A program made the position numbers and the translations under genes. Below, piece after piece: positions 56,026 through 64,000 of a DNA stretch of 64,000 nucleotides. Below the pieces are notes generated by a model. It was not told where the DNA came from, ran no database searches, and worked only from the letters and a program-made list of their open reading frames with translations. Position 1 is the first letter of the stretch, and each line of letters opens with the position of its first letter. The stretch comes from Vibrio coralliirubri (GTDB lineage Bacteria > Pseudomonadota > Gammaproteobacteria > Enterobacterales > Vibrionaceae): positions 186,001-250,000 of the forward strand of contig NZ_AP025470.1 of NCBI RefSeq assembly GCF_024347375.1, given 5' to 3'.

Positions 56026-57030
56026 TTACATTCGAGGTGGCGCTGTACTGCCTCGAACCACTAATTTAGCTTCAAGCAGACGCGAACCTGCTTGCACATC
56101 GTTGCCCTTCAATAGATCAAGCATCATCAACATCGCTTGGCGTCCAATCTCATAACGAGGCTGAGAAATAGTGGTTAGCGGTGGATCGCAGTATTGTGCG
56201 AATTGGATGTCATCGAAGCCGACAATCGATAGATCTTGAGGAACGCGCAAGCCCAGCTTCTTCGCTTCTTGAATCGCGCCAATTGCCATCGCATCGTTGT
56301 GACAGAAGATAGCCGTTGGTTGTTCAGGCAGTGCCAGTAATTGACGAACTGCTTGAGCGCCCGCTTCAAAGGTGAAGTCACCTACCGTACTGTAAGCTGG
56401 ATTCATAGAGACTCCAGCGCGGCGCAGCGCTTGTTGGTAGCCTTGTTGACGGAACTTACACAGCGTTGCAGATACTGGGCCTGAGATTTGAGCGATGCGT
56501 TTATGACCTAACTGAGCTAGGTAGTTAACCGCTTCAAAGGCAGAGGTCAGGTTATCGATGTGTACCGTAGGCAGTTCAAGTTCAGGGGCAAACTCACACG
56601 CCATCACCATCGGCGGTAAATTCTTTTGTTCAGGTTTGCTGACATCAAACGGATGGTCCGTGCCCAGTAGCAACATGCCGTCAGCTTGTTTGGTGAAAAC
56701 TAAGTTAACAAATGAAGACTCGCGCTTCTTTTGCTGGCCGCTATCACCCAGTAGAACAAGGTAATCATTTTCTACTGCGGCATCTTCGATACCACGAATG
56801 ATCTCGGCGAAATAAGGGTCACAGATATCAGGAACAATAGTGATGATGGTTTTTGATTCGTTGCGACGTAAGTTTCTAGCTAATGTATTGGGTGAGTATC
56901 CAGCTTCAAGTACTGCTGTTTCCACTCGTTTGCGAGTTGAAACTGAGACTTTCTCAGGGTTCATCAATGCACGTGATACCGTGGCTGTTGAGACGCCTGC
57001 TAGCTGGGCAACATCCTTCATTGTCGCCAT
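56026..57030 (-). CDS. cytR: LacI-family regulator CytR
   Basis: CytR represses nucleoside uptake and catabolism genes together with CRP and is released by cytidine; in Vibrio it also affects competence and chitin genes. The 334-residue product starts MATMKDVAQLAGVSTATVSR, the LacI helix-turn-helix, followed by a hinge helix and a periplasmic-binding-like effector domain (for example SIVGFDDIQFAQYCDPPLTTI). It lies between priA and ftsN on the same strand with its own promoter region. Confidence 0.95.
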   Translation of the reverse strand: MATMKDVAQLAGVSTATVSRALMNPEKVSVSTRKRVETAVLEAGYSPNTLARNLRRNESKTIITIVPDICDPYFAEIIRGIEDAAVENDYLVLLGDSGQQKKRESSFVNLVFTKQADGMLLLGTDHPFDVSKPEQKNLPPMVMACEFAPELELPTVHIDNLTSAFEAVNYLAQLGHKRIAQISGPVSATLCKFRQQGYQQALRRAGVSMNPAYSTVGDFTFEAGAQAVRQLLALPEQPTAIFCHNDAMAIGAIQEAKKLGLRVPQDLSIVGFDDIQFAQYCDPPLTTISQPRYEIGRQAMLMMLDLLKGNDVQAGSRLLEAKLVVRGSTAPPRM

Positions 57031-57270
57031 AAATTAAACCCTCTTTTAAGTTCCTTTGTCGCCTAAGTATCTAAGGCGTGAATAATAAATGTAATCGAAT
57101 AGATATTATGAAAGTGTTGCTAACACTTTTTTTATTGCAATATTTTATTCGTTTAATCCGTGTAAAGTTACGGCTAGATTAACAAAAATCACATGACTAG
57201 TGTGAAGTTGCTCACGAGAAATATGAAATATTTGTGAACAAACTTATCATTAGTTTTAACCCAAGTGGGT

Positions 57271-59472
57271 TTAGCTCAAATCTTGCGGTTCAATATCGAG
57301 TGACCAGCGAACTTTTTTCGCAGCAGGTAACATATTGATGGCCGGCTTGGCACTCATTAATAGCTTCTGCATTAACGAGCGCGTCTGAGTTTGTAAGATT
57401 AACTGCCAGCGCGATTTGCCCGCTCGTTTTGCTAACGGAGCCGGGGTTGGCCCTAACACCATGCAATATTGGTCAAACAGTGGATGTGATTCCAATGTGT
57501 GGCGAACCTGACGCAAGAACTCTTCCACCAAGCGAGTGTCATTGGCTTCTGCTCTAAACAGCGTCATAAAGGTATAGGGCGGTAACATTGCCTGCTTACG
57601 CTCTGCCAGTGCCGTCTGAGCAAAGTGGTTGTAGTCTTTGTGTAGCAAGGCTTGCAGTAACCCATGTTCTGGATGGTGAGTCTGTAAGATCACCTCACCG
57701 GGCTTGCTTGCTCGTCCTGCGCGCCCCGCTACTTGGATGAATAGCTGGGCAAGACGTTCAGACGCTCGGAAGTCACTGCTATATAAAGAGCCATCCACAT
57801 CCAATAACGCCACAAGTGTCACGTCAGGGAAATGGTGACCCTTAGCAAGCATCTGCGTGCCGATAAGAATTTGGTATTCACCTTTACGAATCGACTCTAG
57901 TGCGCTTTCTAAGCTGCCTTTACGGCGGGTGCTGTCGCGGTCAATACGAATGGTTTTGTATTCAGGGAATAGTTGGCCAAGCTGAGCTTCTAACTGCTCG
58001 GTACCGACACCTACTGTCACTAAGTTCGCAGACCCACAACCTTGGCAATTGTGCACGATATGCTGCTGAGAACCACAGTGGTGGCAGCGCATCTCATTAC
58101 TGTATTGGTGATAAGTATAGTAAGCATCACAACGTTTACACTCGGCAGTCCAACCACAATCGTGACACATCAATGCGGGAGAAAACCCTCGGCGATTGAG
58201 GAACAGCATCACTTGGTTGCCTGCTTTGAGGTGTCTTTGCATCTCTGCAATTAACGACGCAGACAAACCACTTTCTAGATATTCACCTTTAACATCCAAC
58301 ACCTTATTGGTGGTCGGCAGTGCGACACCCGCACGTGAAGTGAGGGTGAGATAACTGTATTTACCGATCTGAGCGTTGTGCAGTGTTTCAAAGGCCGGAG
58401 TCGCCGAGCCTAACACTACTGGAATCTGCGCTTTATGAGCACGCATGATCGCCACATCACGAGCGTGGTAGCGCAGGCTATCTTGTTGTTTATAAGACGC
58501 GTCGTGCTCTTCATCGACAATGATAATGCCTAGGTCAGCAAATGGCGTGAACAGAGCCGAACGGGTACCAATCACGATGCCCGCTATTTTATCGCGCGCC
58601 GATAACCAAGCATTCAGTCGCTCAGAATCGTTTAAACCTGAGTGGATAACCTCAACAGGCACATTAAAGCGTCGCTTAAAGCGGTTAATCGTTTGAGGGG
58701 TGAGGCCAATCTCGGGCACAAGCACTAACGCTTGTTTACCTTGGTCGAGAATCGGCTTAATCATATTCAGGTAAACCTCGGTCTTACCTGAGCCAGTGAC
58801 CCCCTCTAACAGGAAACAACCAAAGTCGGTTTGGCTATTTACGGTCGCAATCGCGATGGCTTGTTCTGCATTGAGCTTAGGTTTGTCTTGGTCGTTCTCA
58901 AGTTCAACCGGCCACGGTTGGCGTTTCGGCTTTTTCTCTAACGATTCAATCCAGCCTTTCTCTTCAAGCGTCTTGAGTACGGCACTGCCTACATCTTCAT
59001 CAATGAACTCTTGATGAGGAACCGGGCCGTGCTCAAGCATGTGCATCACTTTTGCTTGCTTGACCGCGCGACCAAAACCTTGCATCAGTTGGTCTTTGCC
59101 TGATGGTGTTAACTGCCACTCAACCAGCGTCGCGAAGTCGGCGGCTTTGCCTTTTCTTAGGGCGCTCGGAAGGGCGTTAGCAAAGGTTTCGCCAAGCGGG
59201 TACTGATAAAACTGACTGCACCACATTAACAGTGAATAGACAGATTCCGGCCAAACAGGTTGATTATCTAACAAGGCTTTAATCGGTTTGAGCTTGTCTA
59301 GCTCGAATTCAGATTCGTTAACCAGAGCCGTGACAATACCGGTTAAGGTTTGTCGTCCAAAAGGCACAGAGACTCGTCCACCAATAATCGGAAATAGGTG
59401 GCTTGGAATCTTGTAATCGAACTGCTTGTCGAGTGGAACAGGCAGTGCCACGCGGGCAATCATTGGACGCAT
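57271..59472 (-). CDS. priA: Primosomal replication restart helicase PriA
   Basis: PriA reloads the replisome at repaired forks. The 733-residue product has the N-terminal 3'-DNA-binding domain, Walker A LLEGVTGSGKTEVYL, DEEH box IIVDEEHDASYKQQ and GSATPAFET. Its zinc region has eight cysteines (CHDCGWTAECKRCDAYY, then MRCHHCGSQQHIVHNCQGCG), and helicase motif VI is QVAGRAGRASKPGEV. All the expected domains are visible. It is divergent from rpmE. Confidence 0.97.
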   Translation of the reverse strand: MRPMIARVALPVPLDKQFDYKIPSHLFPIIGGRVSVPFGRQTLTGIVTALVNESEFELDKLKPIKALLDNQPVWPESVYSLLMWCSQFYQYPLGETFANALPSALRKGKAADFATLVEWQLTPSGKDQLMQGFGRAVKQAKVMHMLEHGPVPHQEFIDEDVGSAVLKTLEEKGWIESLEKKPKRQPWPVELENDQDKPKLNAEQAIAIATVNSQTDFGCFLLEGVTGSGKTEVYLNMIKPILDQGKQALVLVPEIGLTPQTINRFKRRFNVPVEVIHSGLNDSERLNAWLSARDKIAGIVIGTRSALFTPFADLGIIIVDEEHDASYKQQDSLRYHARDVAIMRAHKAQIPVVLGSATPAFETLHNAQIGKYSYLTLTSRAGVALPTTNKVLDVKGEYLESGLSASLIAEMQRHLKAGNQVMLFLNRRGFSPALMCHDCGWTAECKRCDAYYTYHQYSNEMRCHHCGSQQHIVHNCQGCGSANLVTVGVGTEQLEAQLGQLFPEYKTIRIDRDSTRRKGSLESALESIRKGEYQILIGTQMLAKGHHFPDVTLVALLDVDGSLYSSDFRASERLAQLFIQVAGRAGRASKPGEVILQTHHPEHGLLQALLHKDYNHFAQTALAERKQAMLPPYTFMTLFRAEANDTRLVEEFLRQVRHTLESHPLFDQYCMVLGPTPAPLAKRAGKSRWQLILQTQTRSLMQKLLMSAKPAINMLPAAKKVRWSLDIEPQDLS

Positions 59473-59804
59473 AAAGGGACGGCTTTATCTGAGTTGACGA
59501 GAGCGAACAGTCTAAAGGATAAGGCGGTTAAATTCGAGAAGCAGTTTGGATGAAGGCGGCGAGTTAGCGTATACCGACAACGACAGCCCGAAATCTCAGG
59601 CCGATAAAGGAAATAAAGAGAGAATTGGTGAAAAATGTATCAAATCGGTTGATCCTGCCTTATAGATTCATTACTATACTGCGCCTTAAAGGTATGGCTT
59701 CATCACTCTTTTGTGTCGATGCGGTGTCTTTATTTCTTTTTTTAAACTACGTGTGGTGTGCGGCTTAGAATCGTATAGCGACACGGCCTACTTGAGGTTA
59801 TCCC
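59473..59804. other. Divergent promoter region priA / rpmE
   Basis: About 330 bases with no gene. The only assignable element is a possible rpmE promoter at 59649-59677 (listed separately). Confidence 0.6.
59649..59677 (+). promoter_or_regulatory. Possible sigma-70 promoter of rpmE
   Basis: TTGATC (59649-59654) and TACTAT (59672-59677) are separated by 17 bases. This is a reasonable sigma-70 pair. It would give a leader of roughly 120 bases before rpmE. Confidence 0.4.
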
Positions 59805-60023
59805 ATGAAAGCTGGAATCCACCCAGAATACAAAGCAGTTACTGCAACTTGTTCTTGCGGCAACACATTTGAGTTCAACTCAACGCTAGCAAAAGAATCA
59901 ATCCACCTAGACGTATGTGACAAATGTCACCCGTTCTACACTGGTAAGCAACGTATCGTAGATACTGGCGGCCGTGTTGATCGCTTCAACAAGCGTTTCG
60001 GTGCTCTTTCTAGCAAGAAGTAA
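59805..60023 (+). CDS. rpmE: Ribosomal protein L31, zinc-binding form
   Basis: L31 is a small large-subunit protein bridging the 50S and 30S particles. The 72-residue product begins [20 protein letters not shown] and has the four-cysteine zinc set (CSC, then [12 protein letters not shown]), so it is the C+ form, replaced in zinc starvation by a paralogue (ykgM type) elsewhere. A GAGG ribosome site precedes it. It is transcribed alone, divergent from priA. Confidence 0.98.
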   Translation: MKAGIHPEYKAVTATCSCGNTFEFNSTLAKESIHLDVCDKCHPFYTGKQRIVDTGGRVDRFNKRFGALSSKK

Positions 60024-60356
60024 TTCTCGCTATTTAGACATGAAAAAGGACACTTCGGTGTCCTTTTTTGTTGCCTGCAATTTGAGAAAGCACTGACTTT
60101 CATTCAAGCTTCAATCCCGCCTCACGATAAGTTGCCTACCTTTCTATTGCAGGGCAATTCCTTGCGTATCTCTCTGCACCAAAATTCAGCTCGAAAGTTC
60201 AACAAGCGATAGTAATTTCAACTGCTCACTGGTCTTATTAGTAGTGAAATCTCGTTTTTTAATGAGACAGAGGCTCCAACCACCTAGGAACTTTGAAGTA
60301 CATCCATTAACATGAACAAGATCCCCCAAATAATAATATCCTAGGAACCTACACCT
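60024..60356. other. Intergenic region between rpmE and malic enzyme
   Basis: About 330 bases. The left end holds the rpmE terminator and the rest should contain the malic enzyme promoter. I see no gene or repeat. Confidence 0.6.
60043..60070 (+). terminator. Terminator of rpmE
   Basis: AAAGGACAC pairs with GTGTCCTTT around TTCG and is followed by T residues. Confidence 0.92.
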
Positions 60357-61646
60357 ATGTCTGAAGACAGCAGCCAAGCTCAATCCTCTCAAGAATTATC
60401 ACCTCAAGAACAATTCCGTCAGCAAGCTCTTGATTACCATGAGTTCCCAATTCCAGGCAAAATTGCCGTAGAACTGACGAAGCCTGCAAACTCTGCAGAA
60501 GACCTAGCACTTGCATACAGCCCAGGCGTGGCTGAGCCTGTTCGCGAGATCGCACAGAACGTTGATAACGTTTATAAGTACACAGGTAAAGGCAACATGG
60601 TTGCAGTTATCTCTAACGGTACAGCGATTCTTGGCCTAGGTAATCTTGGCCCTATTGCTTCTAAACCTGTTATGGAAGGTAAAGCGCTCCTGTTTAAGCG
60701 TTTTGCTGGTTTAGATTCTATCGATATTGAAGTAAAACACCGCACAATCGATGAGTTCGTTGATACGGTTGCGAATATCGCAGATACATTCGGCGGTATT
60801 AACCTAGAAGACATCAAAGCACCAGACTGTTTTGAGATTGAACGTCGCCTGATTGAACGTTGTGATGTTCCGGTATTCCACGATGACCAACACGGTACAG
60901 CGATTGTAACGGCAGCGGGTATGCTGAATGCGATCGAACTTCAAGGTAAGAAACTTGAAGAGTGTAAGATCGTTTGTTTAGGTGCTGGCGCAGCAGCGGT
61001 TGCTTGTATGGAGCTACTGATTAAGTGTGGCGCTCAGCGTGAAAAAATCTACATGCTTGACCGTAAAGGTGTGATCCACACTCGTCGTGATGACCTAAAC
61101 GAATACAAAGAGCTGTTCGCAAATAACACTGACAAGCGCACGCTTGAAGATGTTATCGAAGGCGCTGACCTGTTCTTGGGTGTATCGGGTCCTAACCTAC
61201 TGCCTGCTGAAGCACTAACGCTGATGGCTGATAAGCCAGTTGTGTTTGCATGTTCAAACCCAGATCCAGAGATCAAGCCTGAGCTTGCACACGAAGTTCG
61301 TTCTGACCTAATCATGGGTACAGGCCGCAGTGATTACCCTAACCAAGTAAACAACGTACTTTGTTTCCCATTCATTTTCCGTGGTGCACTAGACGTGCGT
61401 GCGAGCGAAATCAATGACGAAATGAAGCTGGCGGCGGTTAAAGCGATTCGTGAACTAGCGAAAGAAGAAGTTCCAGCTGAAGTACTAGCAGCTGCGGGCG
61501 AGACTGCACTGGAGTTCGGTAAGGGTTACATCATTCCTAAGCCAATGGATCCACGTCTACTTCCACGCGTAGCACGAGCAGTTGCGGAAGCGGCTGTTGA
61601 ATCTGGCGTAGCTCGTATCGAGATGCCTGCTAACTATATGGCTTAA
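60357..61646 (+). CDS. Malic enzyme (oxaloacetate-decarboxylating), short form
   Basis: The enzyme oxidatively decarboxylates malate to pyruvate, giving NAD(P)H. The 429-residue product has the malic N-domain ([46 protein letters not shown]), [15 protein letters not shown] and a Rossmann NAD(P) domain ([16 protein letters not shown]). It corresponds to the malic half of MaeB and lacks the phosphotransacetylase-like C-terminal extension of E. coli MaeB. An acidic, Gln-rich N-terminal lead of about 20 residues is present. NAD or NADP preference cannot be read safely. Confidence 0.93.
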   Translation: MSEDSSQAQSSQELSPQEQFRQQALDYHEFPIPGKIAVELTKPANSAEDLALAYSPGVAEPVREIAQNVDNVYKYTGKGNMVAVISNGTAILGLGNLGPIASKPVMEGKALLFKRFAGLDSIDIEVKHRTIDEFVDTVANIADTFGGINLEDIKAPDCFEIERRLIERCDVPVFHDDQHGTAIVTAAGMLNAIELQGKKLEECKIVCLGAGAAAVACMELLIKCGAQREKIYMLDRKGVIHTRRDDLNEYKELFANNTDKRTLEDVIEGADLFLGVSGPNLLPAEALTLMADKPVVFACSNPDPEIKPELAHEVRSDLIMGTGRSDYPNQVNNVLCFPFIFRGALDVRASEINDEMKLAAVKAIRELAKEEVPAEVLAAAGETALEFGKGYIIPKPMDPRLLPRVARAVAEAAVESGVARIEMPANYMA

Positions 61647-61681
61647 TAGCTGTTGCTCTATTGAGCGAAAAAGAATAATAA

Positions 61682-61710
61682 AAAACCGACTCATAGGAGT
61701 CGGTTTTTTT
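61682..61710 (+). terminator. Terminator of the malic enzyme gene
   Basis: AAAACCGACTC pairs with GAGTCGGTTTT around ATAG, with a following T run. Confidence 0.92.
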
Positions 61711-61811
61711 ATGTCTATCATTCACAGCGTAGTCATAAAAACGCAATGCGTGATGTGATAAACAGGGTCAGCTATAACGAATCAATAATGAAGGCAGTGA
61801 CTGAATTGTTT

Positions 61812-62132
61812 TTATTCTTCGTCAAACGCTTCGAACTCGATACCCATTTCTGTCATCAGTTTTTTCACTTCAGCAGGGATATCGTCAGGACGATCTTTAC
61901 GAAGGTCTTCATCCGTTGGTAGTGGTTGGCCTGTGTACGCATGTAGAAAGGCTTCGCACAGTAGCTCACTGTTTGTTGCATGGCGTAGGTTATTAATCTG
62001 GCGGCGAGTACGCTCGTCAGTAAGAACCTTTAACACTTTTAGAGGGATAGAAACTGTAATTTTCTTTACTTGTTCGCTTTTCTTTCCATGCTCAGCATAT
62101 GGGCTTATGTATTCACCATTCCAGTCGGCCAT
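61812..62132 (-). CDS. metJ: Methionine repressor MetJ
   Basis: MetJ is a ribbon-helix-helix repressor that binds S-adenosylmethionine as corepressor and controls methionine synthesis. The 106-residue product starts [25 protein letters not shown] and has the beta-strand [21 protein letters not shown] and helix [18 protein letters not shown]. The C-terminus is acidic. It diverges from metBL across a region with three tandem met boxes, so it should control both sides. No clear terminator was seen. Confidence 0.97.
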   Translation of the reverse strand: MADWNGEYISPYAEHGKKSEQVKKITVSIPLKVLKVLTDERTRRQINNLRHATNSELLCEAFLHAYTGQPLPTDEDLRKDRPDDIPAEVKKLMTEMGIEFEAFDEE

Positions 62133-62215
62133 TGCGTACCTTCATCACTTTAGTTGTTAGAATAAATTAATAGTGGTGATTTTAGCGGGATTTACTGCCA
62201 TAAGCAAAGACATAT

Positions 62216-62239
62216 AGACGTCTAGAAGTGTTGACGTCT
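62216..62239. promoter_or_regulatory. Three tandem met boxes (MetJ operator)
   Basis: Three contiguous octamers read AGACGTCT, AGAAGTGT and TGACGTCT. The consensus met box is AGACGTCT and MetJ dimers bind adjacent copies cooperatively. They lie between the divergent metJ and metB starts. Confidence 0.93.
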
Positions 62240-62340
62240 CACGTTTATGAAAGTAAAGTGAATAACATATATCTAACACAGCCGCAAAATGCCGACAAGC
62301 CGCTGTGATTCTCAGACGCAAAACTTGTAAGGAAGCACCT

Positions 62341-63522
62341 ATGAGCAGCCGGAAGCCAGCAACAATCGCAGTACGTACTGGTATCGAGTCAGACACGCAA
62401 CACCATGCCGTTGTCCCACCCATTTATCTTTCGACTAACTATGGGTTTCCCGCTTTTGGTGAAGTGCCAAAGTACGATTACACCCGTTCTGGTAACCCAA
62501 ATCGTGGTTTATTAGAAACGGCACTGTTTGAGCTTGAATCAGGCAAAGGCGCGGTTGTGACTAACTGCGGTACTTCGGCGCTTAACTTATGGGTTTCGGC
62601 TTTCTTAGGCGGCGATGATCTTATTATTGCACCGCACGACTGCTACGGCGGTACTTACCGTCTGTTTAACACTCGCTCGCTAAAAGGTGACTTCAAAGTT
62701 CTGTTCGTTGATCAATCGGATCAAGCGGCACTGGATGCAGCGATCGCGCTTAAGCCAAAATTGATCTTAATTGAAACCCCATCGAATCCACTGGTTCGTG
62801 TGGTTGATATTGCAGAAACTTGCCGCAAAGCGAAAGAGGTTGGTGCTCTGGTTGCTGTCGACAACACGTTTTTGACGCCTGTGTTCCAAAAGCCTTTAGA
62901 GCTGGGTGCTGATTTTGTTATCCACTCTACAACCAAGTACATCAACGGACACTCAGATGTGATTGGTGGCGTTGTGGTTACTAAGACAGAAGAGCACGCT
63001 GAAGAGCTAGCATGGTGGGGCAACTGTATTGGTGCGACCGGCACACCATTTGATAGCTACATGACTTTACGTGGTATTCGTACGCTAGGTGCGCGTATGC
63101 GAGTTCACGAAGAAAGCTCGCGTGAGATTCTAGCGTCTCTGCAGCAACAAGATCTCGTTGGCACTATTTATCACCCAAGCCTTCCTGAACATCCGGGTCA
63201 TGATATCGCGAAGAAACAGCAATCGGGCTTTGGCTCAATGCTCAGCTTTGAGTTTGCGGGCTCATTCGAGGCGCTTAAATACTTTGTTGATAAGTTAGAG
63301 CTATTCTCCTTGGCAGAATCATTGGGCGGTGTTGAAAGCCTGATTTGTCACCCTGCGTCGATGACTCACCGTGCGATGGGTGAAGAAGCATTAGCAGAAG
63401 CGGGTGTTTCTCAGCAACTACTGCGTCTATCTGTTGGCCTTGAAGATGCAGAAGACCTAATCGATGACCTCAAGCAAGCGTTTGAAAGAACACAGCGCTT
63501 TATCGCTGAAGGGGAGGGTTAA
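62341..63522 (+). CDS. metB: Cystathionine gamma-synthase
   Basis: MetB is a PLP enzyme that condenses an activated homoserine (O-succinylhomoserine in relatives) with cysteine. The start is set at MSSRKPATIAVRTG (393 residues), preceded by AAGGA at fair spacing; the longer frame begins in the MetJ operator leader. The PLP lysine lies in HSTTKYINGHSD. Substrate-site motifs include TRSGNPNRGLLE and FVIHSTTKY. It is followed after two bases by metL in the same operon. Confidence 0.96.
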   Translation: MSSRKPATIAVRTGIESDTQHHAVVPPIYLSTNYGFPAFGEVPKYDYTRSGNPNRGLLETALFELESGKGAVVTNCGTSALNLWVSAFLGGDDLIIAPHDCYGGTYRLFNTRSLKGDFKVLFVDQSDQAALDAAIALKPKLILIETPSNPLVRVVDIAETCRKAKEVGALVAVDNTFLTPVFQKPLELGADFVIHSTTKYINGHSDVIGGVVVTKTEEHAEELAWWGNCIGATGTPFDSYMTLRGIRTLGARMRVHEESSREILASLQQQDLVGTIYHPSLPEHPGHDIAKKQQSGFGSMLSFEFAGSFEALKYFVDKLELFSLAESLGGVESLICHPASMTHRAMGEEALAEAGVSQQLLRLSVGLEDAEDLIDDLKQAFERTQRFIAEGEG

Positions 63523-63524
63523 TA

Positions 63525-64000
63525 ATGGCAACCTTTCGCCAGCTACATAAATTTGGTGGCAGCAGTTTAGCAAACCCTGAATGTTACCAACGCGTGGTCA
63601 ACATTCTTAGAGAATACTCATCAGCATCTGATTTGGTGGTGGTATCGGCAGCAGGCAAAACAACCAACCGCTTAATTGAGTTCGTTGAAGCGCTCGACAA
63701 AGATGGTCGTATTGCCCATGAATGCCTACAAGCACTTCGTCAGTTCCAGCTTGATCTGATTGAAGCACTGCTTGAGGGTGAGTCTGCAGCGCAACTAACG
63801 GGCACCATTCAACAAGAATTTACCGCTTTGGGTGAGCTAACGGCTCCCTTGAGCGAAGCACAAAAAGCAAAAGTGCTTGGACATGGTGAGGTTTGGTCTT
63901 CACGTCTACTCGCTGCTTTGTTGTGTCAGCATGATTTACAAGCCGTTGCTCAAGATGCGCGTGCCTTTTTACGTGCAGAAGTGGGCGCTCAGCCTGAAGT
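63525..64000 (+). CDS. metL: Aspartokinase II / homoserine dehydrogenase II, partial
   Basis: The gene is cut by the window edge after about 158 codons. The visible N-terminus (MATFRQLHKFGGSSLANPEC, LVVVSAAGKTTNRLIEF, LGHGEVWSSRLLAALL) is the aspartokinase catalytic domain with the KFGGSS phosphate loop. The bifunctional MetL assignment comes from position: it starts two bases after metB (overlap-style coupling), as in enteric metBL. The dehydrogenase half cannot be seen. Confidence 0.92.
   Translation, partial: MATFRQLHKFGGSSLANPECYQRVVNILREYSSASDLVVVSAAGKTTNRLIEFVEALDKDGRIAHECLQALRQFQLDLIEALLEGESAAQLTGTIQQEFTALGELTAPLSEAQKAKVLGHGEVWSSRLLAALLCQHDLQAVAQDARAFLRAEVGAQPE

Noticed and set aside
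57258..57272. AACCCA/TGGGTT hairpin at the end of priA as a terminator
   Set aside because: The stem is only six pairs, overlaps the stop codon and is followed by A residues instead of T on the transcript.
62157..62423. 88-codon minus-strand frame over the metB start
   Set aside because: It overlaps the MetJ operator and the metB N-terminus; no family match.

Overview
The window is an unremarkable-looking stretch of gammaproteobacterial main chromosome, and the gene content and order point to the genus Vibrio. The supporting features are fis downstream of dusB, a short FtsN, a RraA with an acidic tail, a CrbS/CrbR pair around acs and actP, a PyrL-type attenuator, and the blocks metJ/metBL, priA-cytR-ftsN-hslVU-menA-rraA and cpxRA/cpxP-fieF-pfkA. 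Base composition is in the mid 40s percent GC throughout. A Splendidus-clade-like Vibrio is plausible, but the species cannot be fixed from the sequence alone. I see 57 complete protein genes (including a 35-residue leader peptide) and one gene cut by the right edge. I see no rRNA, tRNA, CRISPR array, prophage, integron or intact insertion sequence.

Layout. 1-7.9 kb: purH, a ZntR-like regulator, dusB-fis, prmA, and aroQ-accB-accC. 7.9-24.4 kb: a carbon and acetate block with acs, a DEDDh exonuclease paired with a cNMP/CBS/nucleotidyltransferase protein, an HcaT-like MFS carrier, the transporter-kinase CrbS, a Fur-box-preceded fagA-fumC pair, actP with its small subunit, nhaP2 and the response regulator CrbR. 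24.6-32.7 kb: dsbD, an ArgR paralogue, pyrBI with its attenuator and leader peptide, and the arginine deiminase set arcA-arcC-argF. 33.5-38.4 kb: a YfcC/ArcD-type carrier, dcuA and aspA, a set suited to low-oxygen amino-acid use. 38.7-48.5 kb: fxsA, trmL, a Fur-box-preceded Mn-type sodA, cpxRA diverging from cpxP, fieF, pfkA, a DUF559 nuclease-like gene beside G/C-rich inverted repeats, tpiA and two small genes. 48.5-64 kb: a DUF3135-like gene, an Fe-S-type HTH regulator, glpX, zapB, rraA, menA, hslVU, ftsN, cytR, priA, rpmE, a malic enzyme, and metJ diverging from metBL.

How the genes work together. The 7.9-24.4 kb block puts acetate uptake (actP plus small subunit), acetate activation (acs) and their known regulators (CrbS/CrbR) in one neighbourhood. 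Iron sparing is visible twice: an iron-independent fumarase with a FagA-like partner, and a manganese superoxide dismutase, each behind a Fur-like palindrome. Carbamoyl phosphate links pyrBI, argF and arcC, and an extra ArgR sits beside them. Glycolytic and gluconeogenic genes (pfkA, tpiA, glpX) lie close together, as do envelope-stress and metal genes (cpxRA, cpxP, fieF).

The main oddities are a perfect 40-bp palindrome inside the CBS-domain gene, perfect 11-bp hairpins in both intercistronic gaps of the arc operon, an inverted-repeat-bounded element next to the DUF559 gene, and several strong palindromes in leader regions. No clearly novel multi-gene system is evident. The best candidate for undescribed function is the nucleotidyltransferase/exonuclease pair in the acetate block.
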